A DNA stretch of 5,868 nt from Hyphomicrobiales bacterium (GTDB taxonomy: Bacteria > Pseudomonadota > Alphaproteobacteria > Rhizobiales > Rhizobiaceae), in assembly GCA_015654965.1 (NCBI GenBank), contig JAATGD010000180.1, positions 1 through 5,868 of the forward strand, in the 5' to 3' direction. The notes beneath the pieces were generated by a model. That model ran no database searches, had not been told where the DNA came from, and saw nothing but the letters and a program-made list of their open reading frames with translations. The position numbers were made by a program, and so were the translations under genes. Shown piece by piece: positions 1 to 5,623 of the stretch (position 1 is its first letter; each line of letters begins with the position of its first letter).

Positions 1-801
1 CCGATGCGCGATGCCAATCTCGTGCGTGTATTGGCAAGGCAAACCGGACTTCCTGTGTCCCTGATCAGTCACGATATTGTCCGTCAAGGAGCAATTGCGA
101 CCGAACAGGCCATTGGTGCCACGGATGGCGTGGCCATTGTCGACGCTATCAGTGACGATGATCTTTATGTGATTGGCAAGGCTGCCCGTTCGCTCAAGCT
201 TGTGACTGGCGGATCAGGTATCGCCATTGGCCTGCCGGGTAATTTCCTGTCTGAAGCCCACACGAATGAAGCAAGGGTATCGGTGTCTTCCGGCCATGCT
301 GTCGTGCTTGCGGGGTCGTGTTCGGCGGCGACAAGAGGGCAGATTGCCTATGCGCAGAAATCGGGAATGCCATCGCTGAAAATCGAACCGGATGCTATTG
401 CCAAGGGTACGATAACGGTTGGCGCGGTCGTTGATTTTGCCGTTGCCAACAAGAGGAAGCCTTCGCTCATCTATAGTTCCGATGCACCGGAGAAGATCGT
501 CAAAACGCAAGCGCAGTTCGGGCGTGAAAAGGCCGGTGAAATGGTCGAAGCCTTTCTTGCAAATGTTGCGCGCGAACTCTCCGGCAAGGGCTTTAACCGC
601 TTTCTGGTGGCGGGTGGCGAGACATCCGGCGCTGTGGTCGCAGCACTTGATGTGAAGGCGCTGGAAATTGGTCCAGAAATCGCACCCGGTGTGCCATGGA
701 CAAAATCGGAAGGCCCCGCAGGTCCACTTGCTCTGGCGCTCAAATCGGGCAATTTCGGTGATGAGACGATGTTCGTAAGCGCTTGGGATCTTTTGGCATG
801 A
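1..801 (+). CDS. otnK: Four-carbon acid sugar kinase (3-oxo-tetronate kinase, OtnK/YgbK family), 5'-truncated by window edge
   Basis: ATP-dependent cytosolic kinase that phosphorylates 3-oxo-tetronate at the 4-position in L-threonate/D-erythronate catabolism. The frame is open from base 1, and the first residues (PMRDANLVRVL) are internal family sequence, so the ATG at position 4 is not the start. About 266 residues are visible of the roughly 420 usual, covering the end of the substrate-binding domain and the whole nucleotide-binding domain. Counting from that internal Met as 1, glycine-rich family motifs are GGSG (69-72), GSCSAATRGQ (104-113), GGETSGA (204-210), GPEIAPGVPW (223-232) and LALKSGNFG (244-252). 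The last motif is typical of the C-terminus. The TGA at 799-801 overlaps the ATG of the next gene as ATGA, which implies translational coupling with the decarboxylase. The family call is firm. Tetronate as the exact substrate is inferred from the otnC partner, and other four-carbon acid sugars are possible. Confidence 0.9.
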   Translation, partial: PMRDANLVRVLARQTGLPVSLISHDIVRQGAIATEQAIGATDGVAIVDAISDDDLYVIGKAARSLKLVTGGSGIAIGLPGNFLSEAHTNEARVSVSSGHAVVLAGSCSAATRGQIAYAQKSGMPSLKIEPDAIAKGTITVGAVVDFAVANKRKPSLIYSSDAPEKIVKTQAQFGREKAGEMVEAFLANVARELSGKGFNRFLVAGGETSGAVVAALDVKALEIGPEIAPGVPWTKSEGPAGPLALALKSGNFGDETMFVSAWDLLA

Positions 802-1448
802 CGGCTCTGATCAGTGAAGAAACCCGCCTGCGGGATGAAATTGTTTCCATTGGAAAGTCGCTGTTTGATCGAGCGCTAACGGCGGGGTCAACGGGCAATA
901 TCAGCGCCAGACTGTCGGATGGCTCCACTTTGATGACCCCGACCAATGCGTCGCTCGGCACGCTGGATGCGGCGCGGCTTTCGCTGCTTGATGCCAATGG
1001 CAATCACCTGTCGGGCGATAAGCCGACGAAAGAAGCTTTTTTACATCGCTGCATGTATTGCGAGAGAGCTGGGGCGAATGCAGTTGTGCATCTTCATTCG
1101 ACCTACTCGGTGGCAGTCAGCATTCTGGACGAGATTGATCCTGAGAATGTGTTGCCGCCGCTGACAGCCTATTATGTCATGCGTGTGGGCAGCCTGCCGC
1201 TGATCCCTTATTATGCACCCGGAGATGACAATCTGGCGCTGGCGGTCAAGGCACAAGCAAGCCGTCATCATGCCGTTTTGCTTTCCAACCATGGGCCGGT
1301 CGTCGCGGGCAGCACGTTGCAGAATGCGCAATATGCCTGTGAGGAGCTGGAGGAGACGGCCAAGCTTTATCTGATGCTTGAGGGCCGGAAAATAAGGCCT
1401 CTGACGCCGGAACAGGTTGCGGAATTGACGCGGCTCAAGACGTCGTAA
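798..1448 (+). CDS. otnC: Class II aldolase/adducin-family 3-oxo-tetronate 4-phosphate decarboxylase (OtnC-like)
   Basis: Metal-dependent cytosolic enzyme expected to decarboxylate 3-oxo-tetronate 4-phosphate, the OtnK product, to dihydroxyacetone phosphate. The protein has 216 residues, normal for this FucA-like family. The phosphate-binding loop GSTGNIS is at 30-36 and the likely catalytic Glu79 is in PTKEAFLH. Metal-binding His98 and His100 are in VVHLHSTYS, with the third ligand His165 in LSNHGPV. I chose the ATG at 798, which gives the ATGA overlap with the kinase stop. An in-frame TTG at 783 would add five residues (MGSFG) but lies inside the kinase gene and has no better ribosome site. 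No separate promoter is visible, so it is the distal gene of the kinase operon. It ends 6 bp from the converging iclR gene. A fuculose/ribulose-phosphate-type aldolase is the alternative from family alone; the kinase neighbour favours OtnC. Confidence 0.9.
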   Translation: MTALISEETRLRDEIVSIGKSLFDRALTAGSTGNISARLSDGSTLMTPTNASLGTLDAARLSLLDANGNHLSGDKPTKEAFLHRCMYCERAGANAVVHLHSTYSVAVSILDEIDPENVLPPLTAYYVMRVGSLPLIPYYAPGDDNLALAVKAQASRHHAVLLSNHGPVVAGSTLQNAQYACEELEETAKLYLMLEGRKIRPLTPEQVAELTRLKTS

Positions 1449-1454
1449 TTGCGC

Positions 1455-2228
1455 TTATTGCCCCAGAATGCCCGTCACCTCTTCCTTGAGGAGACGGGCA
1501 TATTGCTCGATCGCGTCCGGTCCCAGTTTTGCGCAGAGAACCGTGAAACCGAGCGATGCACCGGGATTGGTGCCGTCTGTAAAAATAGGAACGGCCACGC
1601 CGGCAATGCCTTTGATAAGTTCGTCGTAATCGAGCGCATAACCGCGTTCCTGTGTCTCACGGATCAATTGCTTGACCCGCTCTGCGGTTAGTCCGCGATA
1701 GTTGGAATAACGTTCCAGATTGGCGCGAATGGTGAAATCCTGTTCGTCCTGATCGAGATAGGAAAGCATGGCAATCGAGCCGGGACCGACGCCAAGCGGG
1801 ACCGAGCCGCCAATCGTTCCCGTCAGGGTCGGCACCACGCATTCGCCATCGCGCCGGTCAAGGCAGACGGAATCATGATTGAATCGCGCCATCAGGTGCA
1901 CCGTATCGCCTGTGCGGCGGCGCAGGCGGTTTAACGCGATCTCGCAGCGGGAAATCAGGCCCGGACCGCGCGCGGCGCGGGCGCCATAAATCGACATGCG
2001 CGCGCCCAACCGATAGCACCGCTTCTTGTCGTCCCTTGCAAGGAGCTTGTGTCCGACGAGCGTGTTGAGGATGCGATGGCAGGTGGCGTTGTTGAGCCCG
2101 GAAAGCTCGGTGAGTTTTTTGAGCGTCAATCCGTCCGTTCCGCCATCGGCCACCAGATCGAGCAAAAGCACAGCGCGATCAAGCAATTGGGTGCCACCCG
2201 TCGGGGAAGGTTGGGAAAATCTGCTCAT
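1455..2228 (-). CDS. IclR-family transcriptional regulator
   Basis: DNA-binding regulator of 257 residues, the usual IclR length. The N-terminal winged helix-turn-helix spans about 12-75: LTLKKLTELSGL is the first helix pair, NNATCHRILNTL (46-57) the recognition helix, and LLARDDKKRCYRLG (62-75) the wing. The C-terminal effector-binding domain spans about 88-252, with the family signature GGSVPLGVGPGSIAMLSYL at 140-158 and the GIAGVAVPIF strand at 207-216. The start ATG (complement of 2226-2228) follows a modest purine stretch, GTGAGA, about six bases upstream. The gene is divergent from the amino-acid ABC transporter operon across 175 bp, so control of that operon and of itself is the natural inference. 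It converges on otnC, leaving 6 bp between the stop codons. The effector is unknown. A strong inverted repeat occupies its last codons (1468-1501). Confidence 0.92.
   Translation of the reverse strand: MSRFSQPSPTGGTQLLDRAVLLLDLVADGGTDGLTLKKLTELSGLNNATCHRILNTLVGHKLLARDDKKRCYRLGARMSIYGARAARGPGLISRCEIALNRLRRRTGDTVHLMARFNHDSVCLDRRDGECVVPTLTGTIGGSVPLGVGPGSIAMLSYLDQDEQDFTIRANLERYSNYRGLTAERVKQLIRETQERGYALDYDELIKGIAGVAVPIFTDGTNPGASLGFTVLCAKLGPDAIEQYARLLKEEVTGILGQ
1468..1501. other. Strong imperfect hairpin at the convergent otnC/iclR junction
   Basis: ATGCCCGTC (1468-1476) pairs perfectly with GACGGGCAT (1493-1501). After an A·A mismatch, CCTC (1478-1481) pairs with GAGG (1488-1491) around the six-base loop TTCCTT. 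That is 9 + 4 base pairs, many of them G-C. It lies 19 bases beyond the otnC stop codon and within the last 16 codons of iclR on the other strand. Neither strand has a T-run after the stem, so it is not a classical intrinsic terminator. It could still pause polymerase or protect the 3' end of either convergent transcript. Confidence 0.55.
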
Positions 2229-2233
2229 ATTTA

Positions 2234-2278
2234 TCTCACATTATGAAAAATACTGTCCCAATAACTTGTATAGTGAGA
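2234..2278. promoter_or_regulatory. Candidate regulator-binding inverted repeat (TCTCAC ... GTGAGA)
   Basis: Six-base arms at 2234-2239 and 2273-2278 are perfect reverse complements separated by 33 bp. The left arm overlaps the weak ribosome-binding stretch of iclR, so occupancy could repress iclR. The right arm sits where a transporter promoter could lie. Binding by the adjacent IclR protein is inference only, and a six-base match in AT-rich DNA can arise by chance. Confidence 0.25.
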
Positions 2279-2292
2279 ATTATCGGTGTTCA

Positions 2293-2331
2293 ATGCTAAA
2301 AAATAAGTCTCTTGGGAAACTGATTAAATAA
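2293..2331 (+). CDS. Possible 12-codon leader ORF upstream of the transporter operon
   Basis: A start-to-stop reading frame (ATG 2293, TAA 2329-2331) encodes MLKNKSLGKLIK, with four lysines in twelve residues. It ends 72 bases before the binding-protein start and is followed by a small hairpin at 2355-2373. That order resembles a leader peptide that senses an amino acid. The ribosome site is poor (GGTG at 2285-2288, only four bases from the ATG). High A content also makes lysine codons likely by chance. It is listed because position and composition are suggestive, not because it is established. Confidence 0.2.
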   Translation: MLKNKSLGKLIK

Positions 2332-2354
2332 GAGGCGAATTTTCATATTCTAGT

Positions 2355-2373
2355 GGCTTCCCGTTCGGAGGCT
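2355..2373 (+). other. Small hairpin in the transporter operon leader
   Basis: GCTTCC (2356-2361) pairs with GGAGGC (2367-2372), including one G-U pair, around a five-base loop. The outer G2355 and T2373 can add a further G-U pair. A pyrimidine-rich stretch (TTCTGCTCTTT) follows but is interrupted by G and C, so termination here would be inefficient. GGCTTC occurs twice (2355-2360 and 2370-2375), so alternative pairings are possible. It could be an attenuator or simply a 5' mRNA stem. Confidence 0.3.
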
Positions 2374-2390
2374 TCTGCTCTTTCGCAAAT

Positions 2391-2399
2391 AAGGGGAAG
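2391..2399 (+). promoter_or_regulatory. Ribosome-binding site of the binding-protein gene
   Basis: The purine-rich AAGGGGAAG, with GGGG at 2393-2396, lies seven bases before the ATG at 2404. It is the clearest ribosome site in the window, as expected for an abundantly made periplasmic binding protein, and it fixes the start codon. Confidence 0.75.
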
Positions 2400-2403
2400 T
2401 TGA

Positions 2404-3228
2404 ATGATCAAGAAACTTATCTTGTCGATGATGGCCGCCTGTGCCTCTCTGACAGCCGGTCATGCGCTGGCCGACACGCTTTCGGCCATCAAGGAGCGCG
2501 ACAAGCTCATCGTCGGCGTCAAGAACGATTATGCGCCGTATGGCTATCTGGATGATCAGGGCAAGCTGGTCGGTTTTGAAGTGGAACTGGCAAAATTCGT
2601 CGCCAAGGAATTGCTCGGCTCCGAGGACAAGATCGAGTTCGTGCCGGTCGTTGCCTCCAACCGCATCGAGTTTCTGACCGCCGGTCGCGTCGATGTGGTC
2701 TTTGCCACGCTCGGTATTTCGCCTGAACGCGACCGCGTTATCGATTTCACGACCCAGTATGTTTCCGCAGCCGGCCCATCGATCATGACGGCCAAGGAAG
2801 CGACTTTAAGCAAATGGGAAGAATTCAAGGGCCGTCCCGTTTGCGGCATTCAGGGATCTTACTTCAACAAGAAGATGACCGAAGAGTTCGGCATGAAGCT
2901 GGTTGCTTTCAAGAATCCTGCGGAAGCCTATCGTGCGCTCAAGGATAATCGGTGTGTGGGCTTTGTCTTCGATGACATGACCTTGCAGATGAAACTGCGC
3001 GAAGCAGACTGGAGCGGTTACAAAATCGCCGCAAAGCCTTATGAGTTCGCGCCAATGGGCGGGGGCTTGCGTGAAGGCGACACCGCTTTCAAGGAAGTGG
3101 TTGATAAGGCCATCCATAAGGCGGAAGGCGAAGGCAAGCTGATCGAATGGGAGAAGGAATTCCATATGCCTGCTTCCGATTATATTGCAGAGCGCGCCAA
3201 AGCCGCCGCTGCTGCAGCCAAGAACTGA
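2404..3228 (+). CDS. Polar amino-acid-type ABC transporter, periplasmic substrate-binding protein
   Basis: Periplasmic receptor that captures the substrate and delivers it to the two permeases encoded downstream. It has 274 residues, typical for SBP family 3. A signal peptide is clear: MIKK, a hydrophobic core at 5-18, and an ALA|DT cleavage site after residue 23. The mature domain begins with LSAIKERDKLIVGVKNDYAP. The family hallmark GISPERDRVIDFT is at 104-116, where Arg109 is expected to bind the ligand alpha-carboxylate. GIQGSY (148-153) and FDD (189-191) match other ligand-contact segments. Cys147 and Cys184 lie in the same lobe and might form a disulfide. The tail is Ala/Lys-rich (AERAKAAAAAAKN). 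The gene opens the operon after a strong ribosome site. Family and role are secure. The ligand is not identifiable: a carboxylated amino acid, opine or similar compound would fit. Confidence 0.93.
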   Translation: MIKKLILSMMAACASLTAGHALADTLSAIKERDKLIVGVKNDYAPYGYLDDQGKLVGFEVELAKFVAKELLGSEDKIEFVPVVASNRIEFLTAGRVDVVFATLGISPERDRVIDFTTQYVSAAGPSIMTAKEATLSKWEEFKGRPVCGIQGSYFNKKMTEEFGMKLVAFKNPAEAYRALKDNRCVGFVFDDMTLQMKLREADWSGYKIAAKPYEFAPMGGGLREGDTAFKEVVDKAIHKAEGEGKLIEWEKEFHMPASDYIAERAKAAAAAAKN

Positions 3229-3237
3229 CGCCAAGGC

Positions 3238-3241
3238 GGAG
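3238..3241 (+). promoter_or_regulatory. Ribosome-binding site that supports the TTG start of permease 1
   Basis: GGAG at 3238-3241 sits eight bases before the TTG at 3250. The next in-frame ATG is at residue 41, inside a membrane segment, so this site decides the start. Confidence 0.7.
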
Positions 3242-3249
3242 AAACCCCA

Positions 3250-3966
3250 TTGTTCGGTCTTGATTATTCCTGGTTAGGCGATCCCGCCTACCAGCAATGG
3301 CTGGTGACGGGCGTCCTTAACACCATTCAACTCGCGGCGATTTCTTCATGCGCTGCCGTGCTGATCGGTATGTTGGGTGCGCTTGGCCTGACATTGCGCA
3401 TATTCTGGCTCGATGCGCTGATCGAGCTGTTTGTCGAAGTGTTCCGCAATACGCCGCCGCTTCTACAAATGCTGTTTGCCTATTTCACCCTGTCCACACT
3501 GGGCTTGAAGGTGACGGATGCGGAAACAGGCCTTTCGGTTCCGCTTCTGAGCGCCTTCGCTTGTGCTGCCATTTCGCTCAGCCTGTTCGGCGGCGCCCTG
3601 GCAATCGAGGCATTCCGCTCCGGCATTGAAACCATGCCCCGCTCGATTATCGAGGCGGCGCGCTCGCTCGGTTATGGTCGCTGGTCGCGTTTCTGGCGGA
3701 TCGAGGCACCGATTGCCACACGCATCTGCCTGCCAGCGCTCACCAACATCCTGAGCAATCTTTTCAAGACGACGTCTCAGGCCTCCGTGATCACCGTTCC
3801 TGAACTGATGTATTATGCGGGGCAGATCTACAATGACAATTTCCGCACATTGGAAGTCATGCTGCTGGTGCTGGTGATCTATGTCAGTCTGGTGTCTGTC
3901 CTGACCTACGCCATGGCAAAGCTGGAAGCCTGGATGGCTTTCCCCGGTTACGGAAAGGCAGGCTGA
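3250..3966 (+). CDS. Polar amino-acid-type ABC transporter, permease 1 (HisM/GlnP family)
   Basis: Inner-membrane permease of 238 residues that should pair with the next gene product to form the transport channel. The N-terminal signature WLVTGVLNTIQLA (17-29) is the family opening. FVEVFRNTPPLLQMLFAYF (61-79) is the conserved PAAT core motif. The cytoplasmic EAA loop that docks on the ATPase is EAARSLGYGRW (135-145), followed by RIEAP and LPAL. About five hydrophobic segments are visible (near 20-48, 53-82, 97-118, 158-190 and 200-224). The start is a TTG, chosen because GGAG lies eight bases upstream and no in-frame ATG occurs before residue 41. It follows the binding-protein stop by 21 bp and precedes permease 2 by 2 bp. 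In the EAA region the common LPQALR is IEAPIATR, an ordinary variation. Confidence 0.92.
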   Translation: MFGLDYSWLGDPAYQQWLVTGVLNTIQLAAISSCAAVLIGMLGALGLTLRIFWLDALIELFVEVFRNTPPLLQMLFAYFTLSTLGLKVTDAETGLSVPLLSAFACAAISLSLFGGALAIEAFRSGIETMPRSIIEAARSLGYGRWSRFWRIEAPIATRICLPALTNILSNLFKTTSQASVITVPELMYYAGQIYNDNFRTLEVMLLVLVIYVSLVSVLTYAMAKLEAWMAFPGYGKAG

Positions 3967-3968
3967 TC

Positions 3969-4781
3969 GTGGATACGATTTCAACCTATGACAACAAGAA
4001 GAAGGCGGTTGTCGTCTCCATCGCACTTGCCGTTGCAATCTGGGTCGTCATCGATGCCTTTGCAGGCGGCGCGGAACACTGGCAGCGTGTCGCTGTGCGT
4101 TTGCCCCTGCTTCTGACCGGATCGGGTTCCGGCTGGCCGATAACGGGCGGTTTCGCGCTCAATATCCTCTTGTCGATTGCGGCCATGGCGGTTGCAACCG
4201 CTCTGGGAACGGCGCTTGGCCTTTCGACGATGGCAAAATCCGCTTTGGTGCGCACGCCCGCCTTGCTGGCGATGAATTTTCTGCGCAATTCGCCATGGCT
4301 GGTTCTGCTGTTTGCGATGCTCTATATCATCCCGTTTGAAATGCACATTCTTGGCTTTGTGGTTCCTTTTCCGACCTTCGTGAAAGCGGTAATCGGCCTG
4401 TCGTTGCCCACAGCTGCGAATTTTTCGGAAGTCATCCGCGGTGCGGTGCAGTCGATCCACAGCGGTCAGTGGGAAGCAGCCCGCTCGCTTGGCTATACCC
4501 AATTACAGATTTATCGCTACGTGATCCTGCCGCAGGCGTTTCGCCGCATGATCCCCGGCTGGATGAACCTCTATGCACTCTTGATGATCGCCACTTCGCT
4601 TGCGACGGTGACGGGTATTCAGGACGTGCTGACCATTCTGAACACGTCTCTGGCCATGGAGAGCGAGCGCGCGCTCGTCTACTTCTACCTCACCGTGCTC
4701 TTCCTGTTCTTTGCCTACTGCTATCCGATCGCGGTCATTGCCCGCCGTCTGGAACGTGCGGTCAAGGGAGATAATTTATGA
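3969..4781 (+). CDS. Polar amino-acid-type ABC transporter, permease 2 (HisM/GlnP family)
   Basis: Second inner-membrane permease, 270 residues, longer than permease 1 because of an extra N-terminal part. A cytoplasmic lysine-rich start (NKKKA, 9-13) and a membrane segment (14-31) come first. A hydrophilic stretch of about 30 residues (GGAEHWQR onward) follows before the conserved transport domain. That domain holds MNFLRNSPWLVLLF (102-115) and the EAA loop EAARSLGYTQLQIYRYVILP (169-188) with QAFRR after it. Such N-terminal extensions occur in the larger permease of some PAAT systems. The GTG start at 3969 lies 2 bp after the previous stop, with AGG at 3960-3962 as ribosome site. The stop overlaps the ATPase start as ATGA. 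The two different permeases imply a heterodimeric channel. Confidence 0.92.
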   Translation: MDTISTYDNKKKAVVVSIALAVAIWVVIDAFAGGAEHWQRVAVRLPLLLTGSGSGWPITGGFALNILLSIAAMAVATALGTALGLSTMAKSALVRTPALLAMNFLRNSPWLVLLFAMLYIIPFEMHILGFVVPFPTFVKAVIGLSLPTAANFSEVIRGAVQSIHSGQWEAARSLGYTQLQIYRYVILPQAFRRMIPGWMNLYALLMIATSLATVTGIQDVLTILNTSLAMESERALVYFYLTVLFLFFAYCYPIAVIARRLERAVKGDNL

Positions 4782-5524
4782 ACCAATCCGCCCCCCTTAT
4801 TGAAATCAAGAATGTCCGCAAGACTTTCGGCAGTTTCGAGGTGCTCAAGGGCATCGATCTGTCGGTCGCAAAGGGCGAGGCCGTCTGCATCATCGGACCA
4901 TCCGGCTCTGGTAAATCCACGATCCTGCGCTGCATCAATGGCCTGATCCCGATCGATAGCGGCTCCATCCGTGTTGGTCCCTATCAGGTACACGACATCA
5001 AGACCGAAAAAGCCATGCGCCCGCTGCGTCATGAGGTGGCGATGGTCTTTCAGCAGTACAATCTGTTTCCGCACAAGACGGCGCTGGAAAACATCATGAT
5101 GGCGCCCATTCAGGTGCTTGGCCATGAGCGTGCAGCCGTAGAGGACCGGGCGCGCAAATTGCTCGAAAAAGTCCGGCTGTCAAACAAGGCCGAAAGCTAT
5201 CCCGGACAGCTTTCCGGTGGCCAGCAGCAGCGTGTCGCCATTGCGCGCGCGCTTGCCATGCAGCCGGAAGTCATCCTGTTCGACGAGGTTACGGCAGCGC
5301 TCGATCCGGAAACGGTCAAGGACGTGCTTCTGACCATCCGCGAACTGGTGGAAGACGGGCTGACCTGCATTCTGGTCACGCATGAGATGAAGTTTGCCCG
5401 CGAAGTCTCGCATCGCGTCTGCTTCACCGATCATGGCCTGATTGTCGAGAGCGGACCGCCTGCCGACATTTTCGACAACCCGCAGGATGCCCGCACGCGA
5501 GAATTTCTGGGGCAGGTTCTGTAA
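4778..5524 (+). CDS. Polar amino-acid-type ABC transporter, ATP-binding protein (GlnQ/HisP family)
   Basis: Cytoplasmic ATPase that powers the importer, acting as a dimer on the permease EAA loops. Its 248 residues are a standard length. Motifs in order: Walker A GPSGSGKS (40-47), Q-loop Gln92 in VFQQYNLFPH, ABC signature LSGGQQQR (145-152), Walker B VILFDE (165-170) with catalytic Glu170, D-loop ALDPE (174-178), and switch His202 in VTHEM. The residue after the catalytic Glu is Val (DEVTAALDPE) rather than the commoner Pro, which also occurs in this subfamily. All catalytic residues are intact. The ATG overlaps the permease 2 stop (ATGA), with GGGAG at 4766-4770 as ribosome site, so translation is coupled. 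This is the last transporter component; the next gene starts 99 bp downstream. Confidence 0.95.
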   Translation: MNQSAPLIEIKNVRKTFGSFEVLKGIDLSVAKGEAVCIIGPSGSGKSTILRCINGLIPIDSGSIRVGPYQVHDIKTEKAMRPLRHEVAMVFQQYNLFPHKTALENIMMAPIQVLGHERAAVEDRARKLLEKVRLSNKAESYPGQLSGGQQQRVAIARALAMQPEVILFDEVTAALDPETVKDVLLTIRELVEDGLTCILVTHEMKFAREVSHRVCFTDHGLIVESGPPADIFDNPQDARTREFLGQVL

Positions 5525-5527
5525 CCG

Positions 5528-5553
5528 GCAGCATTCGCGCTGCAACTTTTTTT
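5528..5553 (+). terminator. Weak terminator-like hairpin after the ABC transporter genes
   Basis: GCAGC (5528-5532) pairs with GCTGC (5539-5543) around the six-base loop ATTCGC, and a run of seven T (5547-5553) follows after AAC. The stem is only five pairs and the T-run starts three bases late, so termination would be partial at best. It begins four bases past the ATPase stop, and the oxidoreductase gene lies in the same direction beyond it. Confidence 0.45.
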
Positions 5554-5584
5554 GCGGTGTCATCCGTCAAATCTCCGGCACCGT
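5554..5584 (+). other. Second possible hairpin in the gap before the oxidoreductase gene
   Basis: GCGGTGTC (5554-5561) can pair with GGCACCGT (5577-5584) over eight positions, two of them G-U, around a 15-base loop. It directly follows the T-run of the preceding hairpin. It may be leader structure for the oxidoreductase mRNA or chance. I cannot assign a convincing promoter in 5525-5623. Confidence 0.2.
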
Positions 5585-5623
5585 TTCATTATAGCAAGGA
5601 CGAGCCTTCAGGCCCGATGTAAA

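Larger units (their letters stand above)
2229..2403. promoter_or_regulatory. Divergent intergenic control region between iclR and the ABC transporter operon
   Basis: This 175-bp gap must carry the promoters for both the regulator and the transporter operon. By direct count 2229-2350 is about 30% G+C, far below the flanking genes, while 2351-2403 is near 50%. A TCTCAC at 2234-2239 is mirrored by GTGAGA at 2273-2278, with centres 39 bp apart. ATAA (2261-2264) and TTAT (2280-2283) frame a loose palindrome around the second copy. TATGAAAA (2242-2249) is mirrored by TTTTCATA (2340-2347). Possible promoter parts exist, for example TTGTAT at 2266 with TTCAAT at 2289 on the plus strand and CATAAT close to iclR on the minus strand. 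None is strong enough to assign a start site. Confidence 0.6.

Noticed and set aside
1449..1691. Plus-strand frame directly after otnC (80 codons)
   Set aside because: Antisense to the C-terminal effector domain of iclR, starts right after the otnC stop without a ribosome site, and resembles no family I recognise.
2026..2331. Plus-strand frame of about 100 codons overlapping the iclR start and running into the control region
   Set aside because: Most of it is antisense to the conserved HTH of the regulator and shows no domain. Only its last 12 codons, from the ATG at 2293, are kept as a tentative leader ORF.
2404..2445. Lipoprotein signal at Cys13 of the binding protein
   Set aside because: The residues before it (MAAC) do not fit the lipobox well and the position is early. 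The ALA|D site after residue 23 is a better signal peptidase I site.
3203..3239. CCGCC/GGCGG pairing across the binding protein stop that could cover the permease 1 ribosome site
   Set aside because: Only five pairs with a 27-base loop in GC-rich sequence; too weak to call a regulatory stem.
3463..4038. Long open frame on the minus strand (191 codons) opposite permease 1
   Set aside because: It lies antisense to a clear membrane permease, its product is rich in Arg/Gln/His without any recognisable domain, and it has no operon logic. It is a by-product of GC-biased codon use.
3981..4502. Minus-strand open frame (173 codons) opposite permease 2
   Set aside because: Same reasoning: low-complexity basic product antisense to a well-supported permease.
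5040..5310. Val instead of Pro after the Walker B glutamate of the ATPase as a sign of lost function
   Set aside because: All catalytic residues are intact and DEVTxALDPE is a known variant among amino-acid importer ATPases.
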